Shown piece after piece: positions 1-6,845 of a stretch of 15,672 nucleotides of DNA. The DNA is from Bacteroidales bacterium (GTDB lineage Bacteria; Bacteroidota; Bacteroidia; Bacteroidales; UBA932), in assembly GCA_018433265.1 (NCBI GenBank), contig JAHDRO010000396.1, positions 1-15,672 of the forward strand, in the 5' to 3' direction. The translations under genes and the position numbers were made by a program. Within the stretch, counting starts at the first letter, position 1. Each line of letters opens with the position of its first letter. Below the pieces are notes generated by a model. The model saw only the letters and a list, made by a program, of their open reading frames with translations, did not search any database and had not been told where the DNA came from.

Positions 1-1
1 C

Positions 2-1057
2 ATCGTATTTATAGATGAGATTGATACTATTGGGAAAAAGAGAGATGATTCAGGATTTAACAGTAACGATGAAAGAGAACAAACATTGAATCAACTCCTA
101 TCAGAAATGGATGGATTTGATGGCAAAGAGGGAGTCGTTATTTTAGCTGCTACAAACAGACCAGAATCTTTGGATAAAGCACTTTTAAGACCTGGAAGGT
201 TTGATAGAAGAATCCCGGTTGAACTTCCAGATTTAGCAGGTAGAGAAGCAATTTTAAAAGTACATGCTAAAAAAGTGAAGACAGATGACAATCTTGATTT
301 CAATGCTATAGCGAGAGCTACTGCAGGTGCATCTGGTGCAGATTTAGCGAATATCATCAACGAAGCTGCTTTAAGAGCTGTTAGAATGGGAAGACAAAAA
401 ATAATTCAGGAAGATTTAGATGAATCAGTGGAAGTTGTTATTGCAGGTTATCAAAGAAAAGGAGCTGTTATTTCAACTAAAGAAAAACGAATAATAGCAT
501 TTCACGAAATAGGGCATGCACTCGTGGCTGCTATGCAAACTAATTCTGATCCAGTGCATAAAATCACTATTATACCAAGAACATCAGGAGCATTGGGTTA
601 CACTATGCAATTAGCAGAAGAAGAGAGTGTTTTGATGTCTAAAGAAGAACTGTTTAACAGAATTGTAACTATTACTGGCGGCAGAGCTGCTGAAGAAATC
701 GTCTTTGGAAGTATTACTTCAGGAGCTTCAAATGATATTGAACAAGCCACCAAAATCGCAAGAGCAATGGTCACAAGATTCGGCATGAGCGAAGAATTTG
801 ATATGATGGCCTTGGAAACAGTCACATCAAAGTATCTCTCTGCTGATCCATCTCTAGCTTGTTCAGAAGAGACATCCTCAAGAATAGATGCTGAAGTATT
901 GAGAATAATAAAAGAAGCCCATGAAAAGGCAAAGACTATATTAAAAAACAACATGGAAAAGCTCATAGAACTTGCAAACTATTTATTAGAAATGGAAACT
1001 ATGACTGGTGCTGAATTTATGGAAATATTAAAAAAGAAAGATGAAAGCTTTGCTTAG
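2..1057 (+). CDS. ftsH: FtsH-type AAA+ zinc metalloprotease, 3' part
   Basis: This is the C-terminal 351 residues of an ATP-dependent membrane protease that degrades misfolded membrane proteins and short-lived regulators. The frame is open from the window edge; the N-terminal membrane anchor and Walker A lie upstream, so any internal start such as the TTG at 86 is false. Visible in order are Walker B (IVFIDEID, first residues), the second region of homology with the arginine fingers (NRP...RPGRFDRR), the AAA lid, and the M41 peptidase domain. The zinc site is HEIGH at residues 168-172 of this fragment, with the third ligand probably Asp245 in SGASND. Most FtsH proteins have HEAGH, so Ile replaces Ala, but the HExxH ligands are intact. 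The stop overlaps the convergent mnmH stop inside a hairpin. The family assignment is secure; whether this is the main FtsH or a paralogue is not visible. Confidence 0.95.
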   Translation: MVFIDEIDTIGKKRDDSGFNSNDEREQTLNQLLSEMDGFDGKEGVVILAATNRPESLDKALLRPGRFDRRIPVELPDLAGREAILKVHAKKVKTDDNLDFNAIARATAGASGADLANIINEAALRAVRMGRQKIIQEDLDESVEVVIAGYQRKGAVISTKEKRIIAFHEIGHALVAAMQTNSDPVHKITIIPRTSGALGYTMQLAEEESVLMSKEELFNRIVTITGGRAAEEIVFGSITSGASNDIEQATKIARAMVTRFGMSEEFDMMALETVTSKYLSADPSLACSEETSSRIDAEVLRIIKEAHEKAKTILKNNMEKLIELANYLLEMETMTGAEFMEILKKKDESFA

Positions 1058-1071
1058 CTTTCATCTTTTTT
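1037..1071. terminator. Bidirectional terminator overlapping both stop codons
   Basis: A perfect 13-bp inverted repeat (arms 1037-1049 and 1056-1068, loop 1050-1055) is followed by a run of six T on the plus strand (1066-1071). On the minus strand it is followed by a T-rich run (complement of 1030-1036). The ftsH TAG (1055-1057) and the mnmH TAA (complement of 1054-1056) both sit at the loop and arm junction. One hairpin therefore probably ends both convergent transcripts. Confidence 0.85.
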
Positions 1072-2085
1072 AAAATATGCGTACAATTTTTTTGCTGTAT
1101 CAGTTGGGTTGTTATTTTCAAGAGTTAGTGCATATTCTTTTTTGTTTTTTTCATAAAGTGGATCATAGTAAGATAATATTAAATCTTTAATTACTTCTTC
1201 ATAATTTTTATTTCTGACCAAGTTGATTTTTTGATCAACCCAATGATTTCCCATGCGATTTCTTAGGTTTTCTAGAGATTTTATAATATTCTCATCATCT
1301 CCACATATATAGTCTTCACGAATGTTATTAATTCTATTTTCAATTGATGATGTAATATTAACCTGAATTCCATTTTTAATTTTATCAAATAGCATATCTG
1401 GTATTGTGCACTTTCCAATAGTTTTACTTTCCCCTTCAACAAATAGTAAATCTGTTTTTCGATTATAAAGTGTATCAAAGATAAGAGATTCAAACATTTT
1501 TTGACTATTTGGTTTGCTTAAGCCCACACTACCTAAAACTGAACCTCTGTGATTTGCACAGTATTCTAGGTCTAATACATCAGCATCCAATTTTTGCAAT
1601 TCTTTTAAGACTTTTGTTTTTCCTGTGCCTGTATTTCCATAAAGTACAACTAGGTTAATTGGTTCTATGAGTAAATTAAGATTTTTATTGATAAAATTTC
1701 TATATCCTTTATATCCGCCAATTAATTTACTCGCATTTATACCGATACTCTGCAAAAGTGCTGTAATACTAGAACTTCTATATCCACCTCTTGCACAAAA
1801 AAATATAAGATCACTATATTCGTTTTGCAAAGACAATATTTTTTTGAATAATGTAGGAAGTTTCTTCGACACAAATTCTATACCCCAAAATTTAGCTTCC
1901 TCAGGGCTTACATGGGTATAAGTATAGCCAACTATTTCCCTTTCTTTGTCTGATAATATTGGAATATTAATTGATCCAGGTATTGTATACTCTGAGAACT
2001 CAGATTCAGACCGAACGTCTATGAGTACGTAATTTAGGTTTTTGTATTTATATAATAATTCCTCGTAAGTTAAAGATATTTGCAT
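1054..2085 (-). CDS. mnmH: tRNA 2-selenouridine synthase
   Basis: This enzyme converts 2-thiouridine to 2-selenouridine at the wobble base of Lys, Glu and Gln tRNAs, using selenophosphate and a geranylated intermediate. The 343-residue protein has an N-terminal rhodanese domain (about 5-135) with the active cysteine at position 97 in FFCARGG, the same number as the essential Cys97 of the E. coli enzyme. A P-loop domain follows, with GNTGTGKT at 150-157. Length is close to the E. coli protein (364). The ATG at 2085 is preceded by AGAGGT at 2091-2096 (complement) at good spacing. The gene is divergent from the EamA transporter and convergent with ftsH. No selD or selenoprotein gene is seen here, so the selenophosphate supply must lie elsewhere. 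Family assignment is firm. Confidence 0.93.
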   Translation of the reverse strand: MQISLTYEELLYKYKNLNYVLIDVRSESEFSEYTIPGSINIPILSDKEREIVGYTYTHVSPEEAKFWGIEFVSKKLPTLFKKILSLQNEYSDLIFFCARGGYRSSSITALLQSIGINASKLIGGYKGYRNFINKNLNLLIEPINLVVLYGNTGTGKTKVLKELQKLDADVLDLEYCANHRGSVLGSVGLSKPNSQKMFESLIFDTLYNRKTDLLFVEGESKTIGKCTIPDMLFDKIKNGIQVNITSSIENRINNIREDYICGDDENIIKSLENLRNRMGNHWVDQKINLVRNKNYEEVIKDLILSYYDPLYEKNKKEYALTLENNNPTDTAKKLYAYFKKDES

Positions 2086-2110
2086 AATTTACCTCTTTCA
2101 ACTAGAAATT

Positions 2111-2139
2111 TTGCAATTAATATTATATACTTATTTTAT
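2111..2139 (+). promoter_or_regulatory. Weak candidate promoter for the EamA-thioesterase-mgsA unit
   Basis: TTGCAA at 2111-2116 and TTTTAT at 2134-2139 are separated by 17 bp, about 35 bp before the transporter start. Each box matches consensus at four of six positions. This is the best-spaced pair seen in the divergent gap, but it is weak and overlaps the mnmH promoter on the other strand. Confidence 0.25.
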
Positions 2140-2149
2140 TATTAGTAAA
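2122..2149 (-). promoter_or_regulatory. Candidate sigma-A promoter for mnmH
   Basis: Reading the minus strand, a TTTACT -35 (complement of 2144-2149) is followed by a 16-bp spacer and a perfect TATAAT -10 (complement of 2122-2127). This lies about 35 bp upstream of the mnmH start. The -35 matches consensus at four of six positions, and the AT-rich region makes chance matches common. Confidence 0.4.
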
Positions 2150-2173
2150 GTTTTAAATTTATTGGAGGCATAT

Positions 2174-3022
2174 ATGAAAGATATTCACACAAAATCAGTG
2201 ATATATATAATACTATCGGCGATTCTATTGAGTACAGGAGGGGTATTATTAAAATTCGTTGATTTAGCACCTATGGAAATTGCTGGAACTAGAGCAATAG
2301 TTTCTTCGATAGTAGTATTTACATATGTAAGAAAACCAAAATTCACATTTTCAAAAGCTCAAATAACAGGGGCTATCAGTTACTCGATGATGGTTATTGG
2401 GTTCATTGCAGCGAATAAACTCACTACAGCAGCAAATGCAATTGTGCTTCAATATACATCTCCTATTTGGGTAGCAATATTAAGTTATTTTATTCTAAAA
2501 GAAAAAATACATTACTATGATGTAATGTCTATTTTATTTATAATTGTAGGAATGGCTTTAGTATTTATCGACGATGTGGGTGGTGGAAGCTTACAAGGAA
2601 ATATTATAGCTATAATTAGTGGAATTTTTTTAGCTATTGTAACAATTTCCTTAAGGTTTCAAAAAGATGAATCTCCAGTTGAAACGACTCTTTTAGGACA
2701 TTTATTGACAGCTTTTATAGGCCTATTTTTCTTAAGTGGAGTTCATTTCACTTTAGCGGATTTAATAGGAATACTATTATTGGGAACATTTCAATTAGGA
2801 ATATCATATATATTATATTCAGAAGCAATAAAATACGTAAATGCAATTGAAGCTAGTGTACTTATGTTTATTGAACCAATACTTAATCCTGTATGGGTAT
2901 ATTTAGCATTTGGAGAAAAGCCTGGCAGTTTGGCTTTAATTGGATGTGTTATTGTATTGTTAACTATCTTTTTTAGATCTATATTAGCAAGTAGAAGCAA
3001 TAGGCAGGAGACAATCAACTAA
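2174..3022 (+). CDS. EamA/DMT-family membrane transporter
   Basis: This is a 282-residue integral membrane protein of the drug/metabolite transporter superfamily, with two repeated EamA domains and about ten hydrophobic helices. Such proteins usually export amino acids or other small metabolites; the substrate cannot be read from sequence. The first repeat begins at SVIYIILSAILLSTGG and includes the conserved block around NAIVLQYTSPIWVAILSYF. The second repeat contains YSEAIKYVNAIEASVLMFIEP, the typical closing motif. The start at 2174 is chosen because GGAGG lies at 2164-2168 and the protein then begins just before the first helix; a TTG at 2111 would add 21 residues without a ribosome site. 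Its stop shares a base with a possible ATG of the next gene, so the three genes 2174-4277 are probably one operon. Confidence 0.85.
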   Translation: MKDIHTKSVIYIILSAILLSTGGVLLKFVDLAPMEIAGTRAIVSSIVVFTYVRKPKFTFSKAQITGAISYSMMVIGFIAANKLTTAANAIVLQYTSPIWVAILSYFILKEKIHYYDVMSILFIIVGMALVFIDDVGGGSLQGNIIAIISGIFLAIVTISLRFQKDESPVETTLLGHLLTAFIGLFFLSGVHFTLADLIGILLLGTFQLGISYILYSEAIKYVNAIEASVLMFIEPILNPVWVYLAFGEKPGSLALIGCVIVLLTIFFRSILASRSNRQETIN

Positions 3023-3039
3023 TGTTAGGAGTTAAAAGA

Positions 3040-3786
3040 ATGAAAAATTACTCTAAAACTTATATAATACCTTATTATGATACAACAATCGGAAACTATC
3101 TAAAGCCAGAAATGATTTTATCATATATGGCAGAAACATCAACTTGGCATATAGATGCTCTTGGGTTAGGGCATGAAACTCTGTGTAACAATAATTTTGC
3201 ATGGCTATTAAACAGATGGGAAGTAGATATATCTGATTATCCCAGAGCAAAAGAAGAAGTTACAGTATCAACCTGGACTACAGGATTTAATAGGTTTTAT
3301 GCTTATCGTGAGTTTATTATGAAATCAAGTGAAAATATTGAATTAGCAAGAGCCTCAACTATATGGATATTAGTTGATTCAACTACAAAAAGACCAAAGA
3401 GAATTCCAATTGATATGATTCATGCTTTTTCAACTGATAATGGGAAAATGGTTGAAAGACAGGTCGATTTCAAACAGTACAATAGCTATTTATATACTAA
3501 GGGAAAAGAAATTTATGTTAGGAAATCAGATATAGACAATAATAATCATGTGAATAATGTTAGGTATTTAGAATGGATGATAGACTCAACTGATGATCAA
3601 ATATTGAATAATTACCTTATAAAAAACATATCAATTGAATATAAAAAGGAAGTATTATACGATGACAGGCCAATAGTAAATTTTTTTTCTAAAGAAGTTA
3701 ATAATGAAATAATATATAATTATAAGATAACAAGTATGGATAATGATCATGCATTTGGCCAAATAATATGGAGGGAAAATAGATGA
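3040..3786 (+). CDS. Acyl-ACP thioesterase family protein
   Basis: The 248-residue cytoplasmic protein has the double hot-dog fold expected of bacterial acyl-[acyl-carrier-protein] thioesterases, which release free fatty acids from ACP. The first half has the signature [17 protein letters not shown]...TW with [10 protein letters not shown]. The second half carries D166-x-N168-x-H170 followed by VNNVRYLEW, matching the catalytic Asp, Asn and His arrangement of the FatA/FatB family. The ATG at 3040 is preferred because AGGAG at 3027-3031 lies 8 bases upstream. An in-frame ATG at 3022, overlapping the transporter stop, would add six residues and is also possible (AGGAG 11 bases upstream). The stop overlaps the next start as ATGA, suggesting translational coupling to mgsA. 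Chain-length specificity is unknown. Confidence 0.85.
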   Translation: MKNYSKTYIIPYYDTTIGNYLKPEMILSYMAETSTWHIDALGLGHETLCNNNFAWLLNRWEVDISDYPRAKEEVTVSTWTTGFNRFYAYREFIMKSSENIELARASTIWILVDSTTKRPKRIPIDMIHAFSTDNGKMVERQVDFKQYNSYLYTKGKEIYVRKSDIDNNNHVNNVRYLEWMIDSTDDQILNNYLIKNISIEYKKEVLYDDRPIVNFFSKEVNNEIIYNYKITSMDNDHAFGQIIWRENR

Positions 3787-4277
3787 TTAATAAAGGCATA
3801 GACATAAACGAGGAAATAATTGAAATGGAAGCTACAAAGAATATAGCATTAATAGCTCATGACAATGTCAAAGATGATATAATTAGATGGGCGATCGCAA
3901 ATAAAGAAGAACTTTCAAAACATAATTTGTGTGGAACAGGGACTACTGCATCATTAATCCAAAAAAATACAGGATTAAATGTGAAGAAATATAAATCTGG
4001 GCCACTAGGTGGTGACCAGCAAATTGGAGCGAGAATAGCAGAAGGTGAAATAGACTTCATGATATTTTTTTGGGACCCACTTGAAGCTCAACCACATGAT
4101 CCTGATGTAAAAGCATTATTGAGGATTGCTGTTTTATATGATATTCCTGTAGCAAACAATAGAGCAACTGCAGATTTTTTGCTATCTTCTCCATTGATGG
4201 GTACAAAATATAAAAGGCATATCATAAACTTGGAATATAGTGCACAAAAAAGGATAGAAAAATTTAACAATAAGTAG
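3783..4277 (+). CDS. mgsA: Methylglyoxal synthase
   Basis: This enzyme converts dihydroxyacetone phosphate to methylglyoxal and phosphate, a bypass that relieves phosphate limitation or sugar-phosphate build-up. The 164-residue protein has the family blocks AHD (Asp27), TGTT (phosphate contact), [11 protein letters not shown] (Asp78, equivalent to the catalytic Asp71 in E. coli), and [17 protein letters not shown] (His105, Asp108). It is about 12 residues longer than E. coli MgsA at the N terminus; an internal ATG at residue 15 would give the usual length. The first ATG is kept because it overlaps the thioesterase stop in the coupled ATGA arrangement. Its grouping with a thioesterase and an exporter is unusual. 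The family call is certain. Confidence 0.95.
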   Translation: MINKGIDINEEIIEMEATKNIALIAHDNVKDDIIRWAIANKEELSKHNLCGTGTTASLIQKNTGLNVKKYKSGPLGGDQQIGARIAEGEIDFMIFFWDPLEAQPHDPDVKALLRIAVLYDIPVANNRATADFLLSSPLMGTKYKRHIINLEYSAQKRIEKFNNK

Positions 4278-4423
4278 CACATATTCTATAAAAATATAAA
4301 TTAGCCATATTTAATACAACCTATTTATTTAGTATAAACAGCTGAAATAGAGTGATTGAAGAATATTAAAAACCGAATATATGATAAATTATATATAATT
4401 ATAAAAAAATTTCAATAAAATAG
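4278..4423. other. AT-rich intergenic stretch, no gene seen
   Basis: This first half of the 309-bp gap between mgsA and the cold-shock gene holds no convincing ORF, tRNA or T-tailed hairpin. A 9-bp sequence AAACCGAAT at 4370-4378 has its inverse at 4494-4502 in the cold-shock leader, which may be chance. The rest of the gap is the promoter and leader described separately. No clear mgsA terminator was found. Confidence 0.5.
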
Positions 4424-4452
4424 TTGATTTTTAAACAATTAGGTGATACAAT
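4424..4452 (+). promoter_or_regulatory. Extended -10 sigma-A promoter of the cold-shock gene
   Basis: TTGATT (4424-4429), a 17-bp spacer and TACAAT (4447-4452) are visible, with TG at 4444-4445 forming an extended -10 (TGaTACAAT). Transcription is predicted to begin near 4459-4461, giving a leader of about 127 bases before the cold-shock start. Confidence 0.7.
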
Positions 4453-4459
4453 ACTATTG

Positions 4460-4586
4460 AGCTTTAATTCAGGAGTAATAAATAGTAACAATAATTCGGT
4501 TTACCTTTTAGTGTGTATAACTAGAAATTTATTGTTGTAGGTTACATGAATTAAAGAAATATTAATAAATTTTTGGAGGTTGTACA
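4460..4586 (+). promoter_or_regulatory. Structured 5' leader of the cold-shock mRNA
   Basis: The predicted leader starts almost exactly where a perfect 10-bp pairing begins: CTTTAATTCA at 4462-4471 with 4547-4556. A second perfect 8-bp pairing (4487-4494 with 4529-4536, extendable by two G-U pairs) nests inside it. The ribosome site GGAGG at 4575-4579 lies outside the fold. Long structured leaders that control mRNA stability and translation at low temperature are known for cspA-type genes. The pairings are seen directly; the regulatory role is inferred. Confidence 0.5.
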
Positions 4587-4784
4587 ATGAAAGGTACAGT
4601 TAAATGGTTTAACGCAGAAAAAGGTTTTGGTTTTATTACTACTGAAGAAGGCAATGATGTTTTTGCACATTACTCACAAATTCAAAAAGATGGTTTCAAA
4701 ACATTAGAAGAGGGCCAATCAGTTGAATTTAGTGTAGTAGAAGGTCAAAAAGGATTACAAGCTGAAGAAATAGTTATATTATAA
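4587..4784 (+). CDS. Cold-shock protein (CspA/CspB type)
   Basis: This 65-residue single cold-shock domain binds single-stranded RNA and DNA and acts as an RNA chaperone. RNP1 (KGFGFI, 12-17) and RNP2 (VFAHY, 25-29) are intact, as are the leading KGTVKWFN and the closing GLQAEEIV. Length is typical for the family (65-70). GGAGG at 4575-4579 sits 7 bases before the ATG. The gene is a stand-alone unit: a strong extended -10 promoter upstream, a structured leader, and a palindromic terminator just after the stop. Which paralogue it is, and whether it is cold-induced, cannot be told from the protein alone. Confidence 0.95.
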   Translation: MKGTVKWFNAEKGFGFITTEEGNDVFAHYSQIQKDGFKTLEEGQSVEFSVVEGQKGLQAEEIVIL

Positions 4785-4795
4785 TTAAAGCTTCT

Positions 4796-4830
4796 AAAAC
4801 CTCTTAGATATCTAAGAGGTTTTCTGTTTA
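4796..4830 (+). terminator. Rho-independent terminator after the cold-shock gene
   Basis: Positions 4796-4823 form a perfect 28-base palindrome that folds into a 12-bp stem (AAAACCTCTTAG with its complement) and an ATAT loop. It is followed by TTT-rich sequence (4820-4830). It starts 11 bases after the stop codon. Being palindromic, it could also act on the other strand. Confidence 0.85.
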
Positions 4831-4857
4831 TTTAAAATAATTATTTGGAGGATACCT

Positions 4858-5604
4858 ATGTATAACGAGAATGTTGTTGCTATTGTAAATGGCAAAGAGA
4901 TAACTACAAATGACATTATGAAATTCCTAAATGAAATGAACCCACAAACTGCGGCTCAATTTCAATCAGAAGAAGGCATAAAAAGAATTATAGAGGAATT
5001 AGTTAATCAAGAACTCCTTTATCTTGATGCCATAGAAAACGGTTATGAAAATGATTTTGAATTTAAAGAAGTTTTAAAGACTGTTAAGGATAATTTATTA
5101 AAGGGATATGCTTTTAATAAAATTGTTGATGGAGTTAAAGTGACAGATGAAGAGATAGTAAATTATTACAATGAACATTCTGATATGTTTAAAAAACAAG
5201 AGACTTTGAATGCAAGTCATATACTTGTCGAAGATGAAGAGAAAGCATATGATATTATAGATATGATAAATGAGGGATTAGAGTTCGAAAAAGCTGCTGA
5301 ACAGTATTCGACTTGTCCATCGAAAGAAGTTGGAGGAAATTTAGGAGAATTTGGCAAAGGACAAATGGTTCCTGAATTTGAGAATGCTGCTTTTAAATTG
5401 GGGATTGGGGAAATGTCCGAACCAGTTAAGACACAGTTTGGATATCATATTATAAAAATAAATGAGAAATCTGCAGAAGATGTTTATTCTTTAGAAGAAG
5501 TAAGAGACGAAATTGAAAAGCAATTACTGATGTCAAAACAAGAAGAAAAATATTTAAACAAAGTAAACTCACTAAAAATAAAATATCCTGTGAACATATT
5601 ATAA
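4858..5604 (+). CDS. Parvulin-type peptidyl-prolyl isomerase
   Basis: The 248-residue protein has an N-terminal SurA/trigger-like helical chaperone region (about 6-110) and one parvulin rotamase domain (about 115-205). The rotamase shows ASHILVEDEEKA (His121), the YSTCPSKEVGGNLGEFGKGQMVPEFENAAF block, and FGYHIIKI. These enzymes speed cis-trans isomerisation of proline bonds and act as foldases. There is no signal peptide or lipobox, unlike PrsA, so it should work in the cytoplasm. GGAGG at 4847-4851 lies 6 bases before the ATG. The gene sits between the cold-shock terminator and a convergent hairpin, so it probably has its own weak promoter or depends on read-through; none was clear. The closest cellular role is unknown. 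Confidence 0.9.
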   Translation: MYNENVVAIVNGKEITTNDIMKFLNEMNPQTAAQFQSEEGIKRIIEELVNQELLYLDAIENGYENDFEFKEVLKTVKDNLLKGYAFNKIVDGVKVTDEEIVNYYNEHSDMFKKQETLNASHILVEDEEKAYDIIDMINEGLEFEKAAEQYSTCPSKEVGGNLGEFGKGQMVPEFENAAFKLGIGEMSEPVKTQFGYHIIKINEKSAEDVYSLEEVRDEIEKQLLMSKQEEKYLNKVNSLKIKYPVNIL

Positions 5605-5659
5605 ATAAAAATAAGCCGCAGACAAGCTTTACAGCTTTCTGCGGCTTATTTTTATTTAT
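5601..5659. terminator. Long bidirectional terminator with both stop codons in the stem
   Basis: A perfect 22-bp inverted repeat (5601-5622 with 5638-5659) encloses a 15-base loop, which itself can form a 5-bp inner stem (5624-5628 with 5633-5637). The central AGCCGCAGA is GC-rich and the outer arms are A/T runs, giving a T-rich tail on each strand. The isomerase TAA (5602-5604) and the oxidoreductase TAA (complement of 5652-5654) are both within the stem. Confidence 0.9.
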
Positions 5660-6668
5660 ATGCACGTAAATATTGTGATGGGTATTGAATTCTTACATCG
5701 TTTAATTTTGCATTATTAAGAACCCAATTTGGATTTCTCAATAGCTCTCTTCCTAAAGCAACTAAATCAGATCTATTATTCCCTAAAATCTCCTCAACTT
5801 GTTCAATATTTGTAATTAATCCTACTGCTATAGTTGGCAGACCTGTTTCTTCCTTTAAATATTCAGCGAATTTAACCTGATATCCAGGAAATAGATTGAT
5901 AGGAGCTAGTACAAGGCCTCCTGAACTTACGTGTAATATATCTATTAAATCTTTAATTTGATTTACAATATCCTTCATCATATAAATATCTATGCCATCT
6001 TTTACATAATCGCTAGCTGAAACTCTCAATATAATTGGTCTATCATTTGGCCAAACTTCATGTACTGATGTCAAGATATCCCTTAAAAATCTTACTCTAT
6101 TGACTAAGGTTCCACCATATTCATCATCTCGATGATTTGTTATAGGGGAAAGAAATTGATGAATTAAATATCCATGGGCTGCATGAATCTCGATAGCATC
6201 ATAATCTGCTTCTAAGGCACGAGATGCAGCTAATTTAAATGATTCTATTACTGCCTTTATATCTTCAGTAGTCATTTCGCGTGCCGTTTTATAGTCATCA
6301 TTGAAATTAATAGCAGAACATGAAATTATATCTTCATCCCTAACCCCGCATTTTCTTCCTGCATGAGCCAATTGTATTGCGACTTTTGTGTCATATTTCT
6401 TCAAATTAGCCACTAAATCTTTCAGCCCTTCTATTTGATTGTCTTCCCAAATTCCTAAGTCATTTTCTGATATTCTACCTCTCTTTTCTACACTTGTAGC
6501 TTCTTGAATTATCAGACCAACTCCGCCTAAAGCTCTTTGAATGTAATGAACTTTGTGAAACTCTTTTACTAAACCACTGTCATCACTTGAGTACATGCAC
6601 ATTGGTGGCATTACAATTCTATTTTTTAAAGATAAATTGTTTATTTTTATCGGTTGAAAAGTTAACAT
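5652..6668 (-). CDS. Old-yellow-enzyme family NAD(P)H:flavin oxidoreductase (YqjM/NamA type)
   Basis: This is an FMN-dependent ene reductase that reduces activated C=C bonds with NAD(P)H. The protein has a single TIM barrel of 338 residues, the length of B. subtilis YqjM. The N terminus shows NRIVMPPMCMYS, where Cys24 and Tyr26 correspond to the flavin-tuning Cys and Tyr of YqjM. The substrate-binding His pair is in EIHAAHGYLIHQFLSP, and the C-terminal phosphate-binding segment is in VALGRELLRNPNW. The start at 6668 is chosen over an upstream ATG at 6695 because AGAGGTG (complement of 6674-6680) lies just before it and the length then matches the family. The gene is divergent from guanine deaminase and convergent with the isomerase. 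A role in the neighbouring catabolic locus is possible but nothing shows it. Confidence 0.9.
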   Translation of the reverse strand: MLTFQPIKINNLSLKNRIVMPPMCMYSSDDSGLVKEFHKVHYIQRALGGVGLIIQEATSVEKRGRISENDLGIWEDNQIEGLKDLVANLKKYDTKVAIQLAHAGRKCGVRDEDIISCSAINFNDDYKTAREMTTEDIKAVIESFKLAASRALEADYDAIEIHAAHGYLIHQFLSPITNHRDDEYGGTLVNRVRFLRDILTSVHEVWPNDRPIILRVSASDYVKDGIDIYMMKDIVNQIKDLIDILHVSSGGLVLAPINLFPGYQVKFAEYLKEETGLPTIAVGLITNIEQVEEILGNNRSDLVALGRELLRNPNWVLNNAKLNDVRIQYPSQYLRAYK

Positions 6669-6708
6669 TATATCACCTCTTGATATATATACCACAATTA
6701 ATACAAAT

Positions 6709-6738
6709 TATCACAATATCTTGGAATTATGATAAAAT
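6709..6738. promoter_or_regulatory. Operator-like palindrome over a candidate guaD promoter
   Basis: TATCACAAT (6709-6717) and ATTATGATA (6726-6734) form an inverted repeat with eight of nine matching positions across an 8-bp gap. The right arm overlaps an extended -10-like TGaTAAAAT (6730-6738). A protein bound here would block a plus-strand promoter. The same 9-mer TATCACAAT occurs, inverted, upstream of the amidohydrolase gene (10721-10729). The regulator could be the neighbouring PucR-family protein; this is inference and the signal is weak. Confidence 0.3.
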
Positions 6739-6845
6739 AATATTTGAATTATATATTTACTATTTTGTAGTAGATATACATACTAAGAAAGTGTCAGAAA
6801 ATATATAATACTTATATCAGTAATTATTATTCGAGGAGAGAGAAC

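Noticed and set aside
86..1057. A complete ORF starting with TTG at 86
   Set aside because: The frame stays open to the window edge and the upstream residues carry the Walker B motif of FtsH, so the gene is truncated by the window and does not start at 86.
3784..3786. In-frame UGA as possible selenocysteine, considered for the thioesterase and ubiX because of mnmH
   Set aside because: Both frames meet another stop within a few codons after the UGA, and the proteins already have their full family length.
4370..4502. 9-bp inverted repeat AAACCGAAT/ATTCGGTTT flanking the cold-shock promoter
   Set aside because: The arms are 115 bases apart with one upstream of the promoter and one in the leader. 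There is no other copy and no clear function, so chance is likely.
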